A stretch of 64,000 nucleotides of DNA from Diospyros lotus (taxonomy: Eukaryota > Streptophyta > Magnoliopsida > Ericales > Ebenaceae), in contig NC_068351.1 in assembly GCF_014633365.1 (NCBI RefSeq), positions 13,460,907-13,524,906 on the forward strand, in the 5' to 3' direction. The notes beneath the pieces were generated by a model. It was not told where the DNA came from and made no database searches. It was given only the letters and a program-made list of their open reading frames with translations. Position numbers and translations under genes: made by a program. Below, piece after piece: positions 21,173 to 32,978 of this stretch (within the stretch, counting starts at the first letter, position 1; every line of letters starts with the position of its first letter).

Positions 21173-23226
21173 TGATTAGTGGTTAATTTTATAAAAATTT
21201 TGTTATAATTATACCCTTCTTTTGATCTTAAAAATAGTTTAAATTAGATATTAATATATATTTTATGGTTATATGCAAGTTTAAATTGAAAAATGAATGA
21301 AATGAAATTTTAAAGTAAAATTTAATAATAATAATAATAATATATAAAATTATATATAATACATATATATCATTATATGCATTCATGTAATATATATAAT
21401 ATAATATAATATATATATATATGTGCCATGTGTAATACATATATATAATATATAATTTATTAATAATATTAAATTATTTTTATTTTTTTTAGGCATGAAG
21501 AATTAAAGCCCATGAAGAATTCAAATCCATGAAGAAATCAAGCCCATGAAGAAATCAAGCCCATGAAAAATTAAAGTCCATGAAGAAATCAAATCCATGA
21601 AGAAATCAAGTCCATGAAGAATTCAAGCCCATGAAGAATTAAGACCCAATTTGAGCAACCCATGGAGAATATTATTTGGAGAAGGCCCAAGGATTATTTT
21701 TAATCCTAATGAAGATTAAAAACCAATTTATAGAAATCTATTTTTATTTTGTATGTGAGAGCTTTATTAGGTGTGTTTTTTAGCTAAAATCCATTTAACT
21801 ATTAGGTGGATATTATAGCTAAAATCCATTTAACTTTATGAATGCTTTATTAGGTATGTATTTTAGCTAAAATCCATTTAATATTAGGTGTGTATTATAG
21901 CTAAAATCCATTTAACTTTAAGTGTGTGAGTGCCCATTAGATATAATTATGTCTAGTTGAATAATTGAAATTGTGTGGTTTGTATTGCATCTTGTGGCCT
22001 ATAAATAGATCACTTGATTGCATTTGTAAGTGTGATTATTATTCTTGAATCAAAGTTTAGTTATTTCCTTAGAATTCTCTCTTTGAGAATTGCTTTTGTT
22101 CTCTCTCATTTTCTTTAGTATTTTCTCTTGTGATCTTACTTTCTTCCTTTCTTCTTTTAAATTCTTATGTCATTTATTATTACTTTATTATTCACCGCCT
22201 AAATGGACGGTTAGTTTATGCCTTTAAATTCTTGCAATTTTAATTCTTGTCATTTAATTGTTCACCGCCTAAATGGACGGTTAGTTTATGCCTTTAAATT
22301 CTTGCAATTTTAATTCTTGTATTTTAATTATCTACCGCCTAAATGGCCGGTTAGTTTCTTCTATTTTAATTCCTGTCATTTAAATTCTGTTATTTAAATT
22401 ATGTCATTTAAATTGTTGTCAATTAATTTAATAGAGATGAGTAGCTAAATCTAATCTTGGGTTAAGGCAAGGACAGTGTCTAACGCCAATGATTCCCAAA
22501 GAAAGCTACGCTTTAAATGAGTAACATTGGTTTAAACTTCAATATGAGTGTGTTTTGATTATTGAAAAATCACTAGGTTTGGATTGGAGCGTAAGCCTAA
22601 CTTAGAGCTTTCATGTCACGCATGAGAGTTACTAGAACTGGAAACGCTATCATACCCAAACCCGGATGATTAATTTAGTTGTTTTGTGTATTAATTGTAA
22701 TTAAATTTATGGTAGTTTTTTAAATTAGAATCCCGCATATCATGTATGGGGATTGCTTAAACTAAAGCTATCATTATCTTTAATTGCATTTAATAACAAA
22801 TCCTCATATATGAAATTAAATTAATGTTGCTAATCTTTTATGCTAATATTTGGGAATCAACGGGTTGGCACTGAAATTGTCTTAACTCAAGTACTTTCCA
22901 ATTTCATATTCTCACGTTTAGTATTTATTTCAACTTCTGTCTTGCTTTATTTTCTAGTATTTGTTATCTAAAAAAATTATAAAAAATCATGTTATCAATC
23001 CATCTAAATGCGTGTGCGTGTGTGTGACATTCTTTTTTTTCTTTTGCCATAAATAAATCTCTCAGTGGACGACCTGGACTTATCCAGAAAGTATAAATTT
23101 AAATTTGAACTACAACTGCACTCGTACACTGACGAGTATAAACCTCTCGCCTAAATAAATAAATAAAATATAAAAATTTTATTGTGTTTTGTTTTGTGTT
23201 TTAATTGCAGGGTGAGAGTGCAGTCA
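21173..23226 (+). repeat. 3' LTR of gypsy element, 2054 bp
   Basis: It starts TGATTAGTGG, ends GTGCAGTCA and is followed by the target duplication cttgt (23227-23231). It is almost identical to 9449-11502. TATA box equivalent at 22000-22007. Confidence 0.95.
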
Positions 23227-23231
23227 CTTGT

Positions 23232-24190
23232 CCATGATTATGAGTTATTTTCTATGAAGAAAGATGAGTCTATAAAAGATATGTACACTAGATTCAATGA
23301 TATTGTTACTACCTTAGAAGCTTTAGGTAAGACATTTACAAATGGAGAAAGAGTTAGAAAAATTCTAAGAAGTTTACCCAGATCGTGGGAATCCAAGGTC
23401 ACTGCCATAACAGAGGCCAAAGACTTAGATACACTTCCATTTGACAACTTTCTAGGTTCATTAATGACACATGAAATTATGGTGAAAAGAAATGAAGTTG
23501 ATGACTCCAAGAAAAACAAAAATGTAGCATTTAAAATTGAGGATGAAGATAAAGACTCACAAAGTGAAGATGATGATTTTGCTTTGTTAGCCAGAAAATT
23601 TAGGAAATTTATGAAGAGAGGTAGATTTTATCAAAGGAGAAACTTTCGGAAAGAGAAAGAACAAAAGAAAACTAACCTATCTAATGAGCTTCGATGTTTT
23701 GAATGTAAGAAGGTAAGTCACATTAGAAGTAATTGCCCTCAATTGAAAAAGAAGGATCGCAAGGAAAGAAAGATGAAGAAGAAGGCTTTAGCTGCATGAG
23801 GAGAAGATGAGCTCTCATCAAGTGATGAATCCCAAGAAGATGAAGTTGCCAACATTTGCTTTATGGCAAATATTAAAGATGAGGTAACTTCTCAGCATCC
23901 TACTTCAATTTCTGATTTTACATTTGAAGAACTACACGATGCATTCAATGATCTGCTAAGTGAATGTGAGCATATGAACAAGAAAAACATTGATTTAAAA
24001 AGGGAATCAAGTTCCCTAAAAAATAAGGTAAATGAGCTGAAAAATAAAATAGAAATGTTAGAAGATGAAAGAAACAGTCTAAGTACTGAAAAAGAAAATC
24101 TCTTGAAAGAAAACAAAGACATGAAATAATCCTTAGAAAAATTAGTTGAAGGGAAAAAAAAACTAGAAATGATTCTTGAAGCTCAAAGAA
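23232..24190 (+). pseudogene. Copia gag (element 1), continuation
   Basis: It resumes gag after the gypsy insertion (HDYELFSMKKDESIKDMYTR). It has the gag core, a CCHC knuckle (CFECKKVSHIRSNC, about 23698-23740; the usual Gly before His is Ser here), an acidic segment and a Lys/Glu coiled coil (about 23960-24130). A TGA at about 23797 and a TAA at about 24127 interrupt it. The frame is lost near 24190, as in the other copy. Confidence 0.85.
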
Positions 24191-27100
24191 ATTTTGGAGA
24201 TAAATAAGGAATTGGATTTGATGCATTCCAAGCAAGCTCCAGTAAAACAGTTTTTGTTAAAGCTTCAAATCAAAAGTTTATTCAAAGAAAATCATTCATT
24301 AGACCAAAGTTTTCAAAAAGAAGTATTTCATGTCATTACTATGGTAAAAATGGTCATTCAGTCAACCAATGTTATATACGAAATTTTCCTCAAAAATTCA
24401 AACAAGTTTGGGTTCCTAAAGATGTAGTATCTTCTAACAAGAATGGACCCAAGATGATGTGGGTACCAAAGGGAACAATGTGAATGATTTCTTGTGTAGG
24501 CTGCATTTGTTTCAAATGATTCAAGGAGCAACTAGTTCCTTGATAGTGGGTGCTCAAGGCACATTACAGGAGATTAATATCTTCTCAGCAACATCGTTTT
24601 CAAGGAAGGAGGTAAGGTTTTCTATGGTGACAACTCTCAAGGTAAGATAATAGGTATGGGCTCTATTTCTTTTGAAAACATTACATTAGAAAATGTATTT
24701 CTTGTTGATGGTCTTAAACATAATTTGATTAGTATTAGTCAACTGTGTGATTTAAGTTATGAAGTTTGTTTTGATGCTAATTCTTGTAAAATTGTATGCT
24801 CTAAGACAAAAGAAATGAAATTAAAAGGAAATAGAGTAGGGAACATTTATCTCACATTTCTAGAATCATCAAAAATAGAAAACTATTTAGTTGCAAATTC
24901 ATCTCAAAACTCTTGGTTGTGGCATAATAGGTTAGGGCATGCTAGTATGAACCTAATAAACAAGTTAGTAAAGCATGATCTTGTAAATGGATTGCCCAAG
25001 CTTAAATTTGAAAGAGATCACATTCGTGGCACTTGCATGAAAGGTAAGCAAATCAGTGTATCATTCAAACCAATAAATGAAGTATCAACATCTAGACCTC
25101 TAACACTACTTCACTTAGACTTGTTTGGTCCAATGAGAACTCTAAGCTTAGGAGGCAAACAATATGTTTTGGTAATAGTAGATGATTATTCTAGATTCAC
25201 ATGGGCTATCTTTCTTGCATCCAAAAATGAAACCTTTAAGTCTTTTGAAATATTCAGTAAAAGAATTCAAAGAGAAAAAGGCTTTTGTATTTCAAAAATA
25301 AGAAGTGATCATGGAGGAGAATTTGAAAATGAATCTTTCAAACTATTTTGTTAAGAAAATGGGATAGATCATAACTTATCTTGTGCTAGGACTCCCCAAC
25401 AAAATGGTGTAGTAGAAAGAAAGAATAGATCCTTACAAGAAATGGCTAGAACAATGCTTTGTGATGAAAACCTTCCTAAATATTTTTGGGCAAAAGCTGT
25501 GCATACTGTTTGTTACATTCTAAATAGAGTATCAATAAGACCATTTTTGAAAAAGACTCCCTATGAACTATTCAAAGGAAGAAAGCCTAACATAAGTTAT
25601 TTCCATGTCTTTGATAGCACTTGCTATATTCTCAATAATGGAAAAGAATTTCTAGGTAAATTTGATGCTAAAAGTGATGAAGGTATATTTTTAGGATATT
25701 CATCTCAAAGTAAATGTTATAGGGTATTCAAAAAAAGAACCCTAGTAGTAGAGGAAACAATTCAAGTAATAGTTGATGACATAAGCATTGAGGTTCCAAA
25801 ACTTAGGGAAGAAGGTGAAAATGAAGTAACTCAAAATTTTGAAAAACTTTCAATAGAGCAAAATGAATCTAATATTCAAGAGAAGGATTCGTTTGAAGGA
25901 GAACAAGTGCATCAAGTAGAAAAAGAACTAACATTTTCAAGAGAAAGAAAATATGTCAAAAGGAATGAAATCATAGGAGATCCATCCAAAGACATTAGAA
26001 CTAGATCATCCATTAGAAAGGAATGCCAATATACTGCCTTCCTATCTCAAGTTGAACCCAAAAATATCAAAGAAGCTTTAGAAGATGAAAATTGGATTAT
26101 TGTTATGCAAGAAGAACTAAATCAATTTGAAAGAAATGGAGTTTGGAAACTAGTGCCAAGACCAAAAGATTATCCTATTATAGGCACAAAATGGGTATTT
26201 AGAAATAAGATGGATGAAAATGAAGTTGTAACTAGAAACAAAGCAAGGTTAGTGGCTCAAGGTTATAGCCAAAAAGAAGGTATTGACTATGATGAAACTT
26301 ATGCCCCTGTTGCTAGGTTAGAAGCAATAAGAATGTTGTTAGCATTTGCTTGTTACAAAAACTTCAAATTATATCAAATGGATGTTAAGAGTGCTTTCTT
26401 AAATGGGTATATTAATGAAGAAGTTTATGTAGAACAACCCCCTGGCTTTGAAAATCACAAGTATGAAGATCATGTGTTCAAATTGTCTAAAACTTTATAT
26501 GGTCTAAAACAAGCCCCTAGAGCATGGTATGAGAGACTTAGTAAGTTTCTCTTAGATGAAGGATTTAAAAGAGGCCAAATAGATACAACCTTATTTATAA
26601 GAAGCCATGATAAGGACATCTTATTGGTTCAAATATATGTAGATGATATCATATTTGGATCTACAAATAAATCTCTATGTGATCAATTTGTAAATCTTAT
26701 GCAAGGAGAATTTGAGATGAGCATGATGGGTGAGCTTAAGTACTTTCTAGGATTGCAAATAAAACAAGAAGAAGAAGGTATATATATTTCTCAACAAAAA
26801 TACATAAGAGATATTCTCAAGAGGTTTGATGTTCAAGATTGTAAACCTGTGGCTACACTTATGAGTAATTCTCAAAGCCTAGATAAAGATGAATTAGGGA
26901 AGGCTGTAGATAATAAGCTTTATAGAAGTATTATTGGCTCTTTTTATTTAACAGCTAGTAGACCTGATATTATGTTTAGTGTGTGCTTGTGTGCTAGATT
27001 CCAATCTAATCCCAAAGAATCCCACTTGAAAGCAGTTAAAAGAATCTTGAGATACTTAAAAGGAACTGCAAATCTAGAACTATTTTATGCAAAATCAAAT

Positions 27101-27574
27101 AACTTTGATCTAATAGCATACACTGATGCAGATTATGATGGATGTAAAATAGATAGAAAAAGTACAAGTGGTTCATGTCAATTCTTAGGAGATTGTTTGG
27201 TATCTTGGTCAAGTAGGAAGCAAAACACAGTGGCTCTATCATCTATTGAGGCTGAATATGTAACAGCTAAAAATTGCTATGCTTAAATATTGTGGATTAA
27301 ATATCAAGTAGAAGACTATGGCATAAGACTTCAAAACATCCCAATAAAATGTGACAATACTAGTGCTATAGCTTTACTAAGAAATCCAGTGTTTTATGCA
27401 AGAACTAAACACATAGAAGTAAAACATCACTTTATTAGAGACCATGTTAAAAAAAGAGACATAAATCTTAAATTCATAGATACAAATCATCAAATAGCAG
27501 ATATCTTTACAAAATCTTTTGATAGAGAAAAGTTTGAATATTTTAGGAGTGAGCTAGGATTAATTATTACATGA
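24191..27574 (+). pseudogene. Copia pol (element 1), nearly intact but with stops
   Basis: A degenerate knuckle (CHYYGKNGHSVNQC, second Cys replaced by Tyr) and a protease core (FLDSGCSRH, preceded by a stop) come first. From 24656 one frame runs to 27574 with integrase, RT ([10 protein letters not shown], about 26635) and RNase H (YTDADYDGC, then EAEY). It has only two stops, TAA at 25352-25354 in integrase and TAA at 27284-27286 in RNase H. It is better preserved than the copy at 3255-9077. Confidence 0.88.
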
Positions 27575-28209
27575 TTATCTATAATATTATTTACCTAGAT
27601 ATTATCACTGGTTTGTTAAATATTTTTTAGTTTTTTGAGTTTTCTGTTGTAAGGACAGGCATTTAAATTTGTCAATTAAATGAAGTAATCCATTGACAGT
27701 ATGCATTTCAGCCAAAATTTATAAGTGATGATTTAGGGCACATCTCTGTAAATTTAAATCTTCTAAGTATAGTCGACAGCAATAAAGCTATTGTCGACTA
27801 TAGTCGACAAAGGGTTCGACCATAGTTGACTATGCGTTATATTTTAAACTCAATCTGTCGATAGCACCTTAGTGTCTGTCGACTATATCCTAAATCTTCG
27901 CTATAATAGTCGACTATGCCTCTCAATTCTATCGATTATTCAGATTCGCCTATTTAAAGAACGGGCAACTATCTATTTTCTTATAAACCCTAACTTCTCC
28001 TTGTGTGGCCGATTTGCTCTCCTTAAGTACCGAACCCTTCTCTCTCTTAATCATTTTGCATTCGGTTTGTGTGTAATTTCATCCAAGCACTAAATTTATT
28101 TTGTGTTATCGGCCCTATCCTTTGCTCGTCCTCTCAGCCATATCCCGCAGCTTCTCTTGCTCTCTCTCTCTCTCGATTGCATCGTGTTTTATCACTCTCA
28201 ATAGCACGG
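27575..28209 (+). other. Spacer between pol and env-like ORF, with ATAGTCGACTAT motifs
   Basis: No credible ORF. About five GTCGAC-centred motifs cluster at 27768-27935, the same word that fills the LTR enhancer region. A pyrimidine-rich CT stretch (about 28145-28180) precedes the env-like ORF. Confidence 0.6.
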
Positions 28210-29268
28210 ATGAAGAACTCGGACAAAGGCAAAGGAAAGGAACCGGCTTCCTCAAGCCGTCCTCCATCTCAACCGAGGCCTCAACTTCAACTTTTCAATT
28301 CTGAGGGACAACAAGAAAGGTACTCCATTCATTTTGAGTCTCGGGAAGTCCTTGAAGGTCGTTATTTGGATTTAACGTTTCTAGAAGCCATTGGTTTTCC
28401 CTATATTCAAACGTTTAAGGATTTTGGTTAGTGGGATTTCTTAACAATTCATCGATGCATATATGAATATGCTGTTAGGGCTTTTTATTCAAATGCTGAT
28501 AATACATATCATAAGATGAAGTCAAATAAGAAGTTTAAAACCAACATTAGGGATTCTCATATGGAAGTCACCTTGATGTTAATTCATAATCGATTTGGAA
28601 TTCCGTTAGAAGGTGAGGACTATGCTTCTTAGACTCAAGATTATGTTTAGGCCAGTAAAGAAGTCATAGGAGATGACTCTCTTACAACAAAAATATCTGA
28701 CACATCAAGTATGAACTTGAACACTAGGATTCTTCATCTTATTTGTTGTCAGATGATTTACCCTAGGAATGGCAGTTTTTCTCTTGTTACTAGACTTGAT
28801 TTATGGCTACTTCAATGTATTAAGGCTAAGAGAAGGCTAAATCTATGTCTACTGATGATCAACTTGATGATAGACTCTTTTTCAACAAAGACTAGGTTAC
28901 TTCCCTATGACATGACAGTTAGTGAATTACTGGATAGTTTAGTGGGAAACATGGAAAGTGCTAGAAAAGTCTATCTCAGTCCCTCTCAGCATATAAATGA
29001 TAAGACAGCCCTTAGAATTGGCTATGCAAATAAGGATGGGGAATGGGTTAAAGTTGACAAACTTGAAAATCCTAAGAAGAAGAGAAGATCAGAAGGACTA
29101 TCTTCATCTTATGAAGAGTTAGTAGTTCAAGGAATGACAGATTTAAAATTAGACATATCAAGAATTGAAGCCAGTTTGCAAGAGTTTAGAGAAGAAGTCA
29201 TATTAGATTTGCAAAGTCTCCATCAGCAGCAAAAAGATCTCTCTTCTCAAATGGGACATCTTATTTAG
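28210..29268 (+). pseudogene. SIRE env-like ORF, broken
   Basis: A single frame of 353 codons from the ATG at 28210, interrupted by three stops (about 28429, 28630 and 28648). The N-terminus is Ser/Pro/Gln-rich (KGKGKEPASSSRPPSQPRP). The middle resembles the 'putative plant transposon protein' domain found after pol in SIRE elements. The C-terminus (about 29110-29260) is a coiled coil (MTDLKLDISRIEASLQEF). No signal peptide or clear transmembrane segment is visible. The position after pol and before the 3' LTR is usual for SIRE. Confidence 0.7.
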
Positions 29269-29696
29269 ATGCTCTCTTCTCAGTTCCCTCCACCTGTTGT
29301 ATCTCCATCTATACCATCAGCTTTTTTTCTTTCATCAGCTCAGTCTTTTCCTTCATCCATCTCTCCAGATGTTTAGATGATGCTCTCATCATATATTCTA
29401 CTTTACCTTTGCTTTATGTATGCTTACTTTGGCAGATTTACCTTTTGCTTTTATTATATGGTTTGTTGAACTACATTATCACTTTTATGAATAAATGTTT
29501 AAGTATTGACATTTTACTCTTGTTAATGTATGTTTAAATCTAACTGCATGGTTTAGTTGAATAATCTCTATGTGTAGCTTGGTTTAACGGGGAGCCTCAG
29601 TGTGTTTAAAAAATGGGGAGTATTCTTTTTTTTTTTATTGACAAAAAGGGGGAGATAAAATAAGTGAATTGATTTTCATATTTGTTTTGTCATCAT

Positions 29697-29711
29697 CAAA
29701 AAGAGGGAGAT
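29697..29711 (+). promoter_or_regulatory. Polypurine tract of copia element 1
   Basis: aaaaagagggagat sits directly before the LTR start at 29712. A second purine run (aaaaagggggagat, about 29643) lies about 55 bp upstream. Confidence 0.75.
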
Positions 29712-30968
29712 TGATATTTTACTCTTGGTAATAAAATAGTTTTGATAATGATTATATGAAAATCAATCTCTACTATATGAATTAGAAAATCAATCTTTAA
29801 TAAATAAGTTTGAAGCAAGATATGAAAATCTATAGAAGATATGTTGAGTATGGTTGAATGTGGTTTGTTTTAAAATATATTTTTGATAATCTCAACTTGC
29901 TTTCAAAATAATCAAAATGAGGATTTGTTAAGTTTTCAATCTTTTCAAATGGATAGTCAACTATGTGGTTTAATGCTGTCGACTATACCTAAATATAGTC
30001 GACTATGTCATAAGGATAGTCGACTATGCATAAGGATAGTCGACTATACTTGTTTAATTTGTCGACTATATATGGCCTCTGTCGACTATTTTTCATTATG
30101 TCGACTATCATGTAAGGATAGTCGACTATGGTTTTTCTTCTGTCGACTATGTTTGTTCATGAATTTCAAAATCTTCTTCATATTTTTGTATCTGTCGACT
30201 ATGTGAATTTATGTTAGAAGATAGTTGACTATGCTTTCTTATCTGTCAACTATGCCTTGTTTTATTTGAAAATATAGTCGACTAACCTATTTTGTCTGTC
30301 GACTATTTGTTTCTCAGAAACTTGTAACGAGTAGTTTTTGGCACATTTAATGCTCGCCCAACCACCCACAACGGTCCAAATTTTGAACTTATCTACCATC
30401 AACTATAAATAGGTGGTTGAAGACGCATTGAAGGCTGCTGAATATATTGAATATCTTGACCTACCAAGCTTTCACTGTTACATCGAGCTTTAAATTTTAC
30501 TCTCTGTATCTTTATTTGTGAGGCTTGTGTATCTCACTGTTACATTTATTTTAAGCCTCGATCATTTATTTAAGAGGGAAGCTTGTAACTAAGAGTTGTA
30601 CTCTTAGATTTTTATTCTCACAATTTCTATAGTTTTTCCTAGCATAAGCTAGAGGACCCATTTGATTGGAAGGCTTGTACATTTCCTAGTCAAGGACTAG
30701 AGAACCTACTCATATTGAGTAGGGGGTTTGATAGTGAAGTTGCTTAAAAATCCTTAGTTGGTAGATAAGGTAGTGGACTAGGCTTGGAAAGCCAAACCAC
30801 TATAAATTCTGGTCTCTTGTGTTCTCTGTTTTTCACTTGTCGCTAATTAGCATCTTTATTCTTATTTATTTCACTTAATCTTTCATAAGATTTCATATTT
30901 CTTTTTAAGAAAATTTTAATTTACCAATTCACCCCCTCTTTGTGTGTCATATCATTTCAATTCTACCA
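29712..30968 (+). repeat. Ty1/copia 3' LTR, copy c, 1257 bp
   Basis: It begins TGATATTTTACTC and ends CTACCA. About a dozen GTCGAC words lie at 29980-30305 and a TATA box at 30404-30411. It is closer to the partial LTR at 1-601 than to 602-1886. The flanking base pairs give no obvious target duplication with LTR-b, consistent with a rearranged composite. Confidence 0.9.
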
Positions 30969-31760
30969 GAGTATGGTAATATAATTGATTTTACATTAAA
31001 TTAAATATAAGAACTCATGAGTTCAAATTTTCTTATGAAAAGTTTTTTATTTTTAAATAAAATATTTAAAAAGAAATTAATATATATATATATAATTGAA
31101 AATAAAAAAATGAAAATAATAATAGTAAAATGGAAATGAGATGAGGTTAATTAATAATAAAGAATAATTACAGAACAACTCCAAGCAAATAATTTATGCC
31201 TATTTTATTACTTGAATAGAAAGTAGATGGAAAAAAAATGTATTTTTTTGTGGTTCAGGAGAGCATTGGGCAACGAGAATGGATGGAAAAAAAAAAGGAT
31301 ATTATTAATTATTAAGTGACTTATAATATTTTTTAAAAATAAAAAATATATAATATGACAAAATCAAAGGTGAAAAGTTTGAATTTTTAATAACCGTATG
31401 ATGTGATGTGATGTGAATTGTGAAAACACAAATAATTTTAAAAAGAGACAAAAAAGGATAAGGAAGCAATTTCCATTTCATTGCTAAATGCTTAATGCAT
31501 TTTCCCAAACAAACAAGCAAACGGACAGTTTGTTTCATTCCATCCGTTAAAAGTGACTTTTGACCATGCAGAGAAAGAACATTTAAAATATAATGCTGCA
31601 TAATTTTTTTTCATTAATACATTTTTAAAAACAGTAAAAAAAACACATTTTCATTATTTTAAAAAATTAAAAATTAAAAATAATTTAAAAACAGCAACAA
31701 AAAAAAAAAATGCAACCTAAATATTTTAATAAAAAATTAAAAATAACATTATTTAAAATC
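30969..31760 (+). other. AT-rich intergenic DNA
   Basis: Lies between the copia LTR and the 3' end of the acetyltransferase gene. AT-rich with A-runs and a short (TA)n stretch near 31081. I see no gene or element here. Confidence 0.6.
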
Positions 31761-31769
31761 CCTCTATCC

Positions 31770-32978
31770 AAGAACATCAAGAGTAGAAGATAACACACTT
31801 CTACTGAGAAAACTCTCTGTACTCCATAATAAATAACTCTAAAATTATCTGCCAGCTACATGAACATGACCACAAGCAACAAGTTGGATTGGACCTCCTT
31901 TTTGTAGACAACAGTAGACACCCCACCTCAAACCTGACAGCCTAAACCTAATCCTAAAACGCCATACAAAATTTACAAGAGGCACTATTCTAGACCTAAT
32001 AAGAGGCAATAGACTACTAGAGCACTCTCTACATTCATTCATTACCCTCCCAAGATAAGTTGCACTAGAGAATTGTGGAAGCGTCTAAACCATTTTCAGG
32101 CTCCTGCCAACACCAAAACAGGCAAGTTTGCCTTTAAACAAAGGCATTTCTTCTCTCCAGTTGGCCATCAAAGTGATCTCTGATCCTCAAAATGAGTTAA
32201 ATGCCTACCGTACACTAGTATGGTTTTTACTACTAGATGTAGGAGTTAGCAATGAAGTGTTAGGAGGAAGAATTGCTTCACAATACACGAGAATAAAATT
32301 GAAGCCCCAATTACTTACTGGCTTCATCTACAACTTGCTGCTTTAAGATCAACAGCTTATAATTATAATATAATTATTTCTTTTTCATTTCTAAACAAGA
32401 TGACAATCTACAAAACGGTATTCGAGGAGGGAAGAAGAACAAGCAGATCAAAGGAGAAGGAAAACAAAAAAAGGACTATAAAACTTAACTCCCTCCCAAA
32501 ATCCTTTGTGCAAAAAGAGAAGGAAAAAGAAAAATAATAAGCTAGACAGGTGAGAACAACTATGGTACATTTGCCACAGAAGATGGCACTGGACTGGACT
32601 GATACAAGAGACCATGAAATCAAAGAATCACCAAATTGGCCACCGATAAAACGCTTCTTTAGTATTCTCCCACTCCAAAAGGGTGCAGTTGCTGGTGGAT
32701 GGTAGCTCTGAAAAATAAACCGCACAGCTTCCTCCAGGAAAGAACAGCCATGCATGATAAGAAATCTAGAACAAGAATTTCCATCTCCAACTAACTGTTA
32801 ACAATCTGCAGCTGTTTCATTTTTCTGTCTTCACCAAAACTCTTCCCCCAACAACCCAACAACCCACGCACCAGGATAGTTCATTCTTACCAGAGAAGCA
32901 AATAATCTATCCTCCATCTGGAAGCCCCTCCATGGAACGTAATTAACCGTGACACCAATTACTGTATGTACACGCTGG
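31770..32978 (-). other. Probable 3' untranslated region of the HAC1-like gene
   Basis: It follows the stop codon at 32979-32981. Base composition is less AT-rich than the flank and there is no long ORF. The exact 3' end and any UTR intron cannot be set from sequence alone. Confidence 0.4.

Larger units (their letters stand above)
9449..23226 (+). mobile_element. Intact Athila-type Ty3/gypsy retrotransposon carrying a LOG gene
   Basis: This is a complete element of 13778 bp. It has two 2054-bp LTRs (TG...CA), a 5-bp target duplication cttgt at 9444-9448 and 23227-23231, a tRNA-Asp primer site, an uninterrupted gag-pol (11631-17129), a 181-aa ORF (17976-18521), a 219-aa LOG-family ORF (18689-19348) and a polypurine tract at 21160-21171 next to the 3' LTR. 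By eye the LTRs differ at only two places (about 11007 vs 22731, and a one-base shift in an A/T run near 11450 vs 23174). The insertion is therefore very recent, probably tens of thousands of years at usual plant LTR rates. It is inserted in a copia gag in the same orientation. Confidence 0.95.
9078..30968 (+). mobile_element. Element 1: Ty1/copia SIRE-like retrotransposon, body and 3' LTR
   Basis: It comprises gag (9086-9448 plus 23232-24190), pol (24190-27574), an env-like ORF (28210-29268), a polypurine tract (about 29697-29711) and a 3' LTR (29712-30968). Its 5' LTR is probably the fragment at 1-601, which is more similar to 29712-30968 than LTR-b is. The piece between that fragment and gag was lost together with the 3' end of element 2. 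The gypsy element 9449-23226 interrupts it. Several stop codons make it non-autonomous. Confidence 0.8.

Noticed and set aside
31845..32346. Possible small genes on either strand downstream of the HAC1-like stop
   Set aside because: Short ORFs with no domain or family resemblance; the region fits a 3' UTR better.
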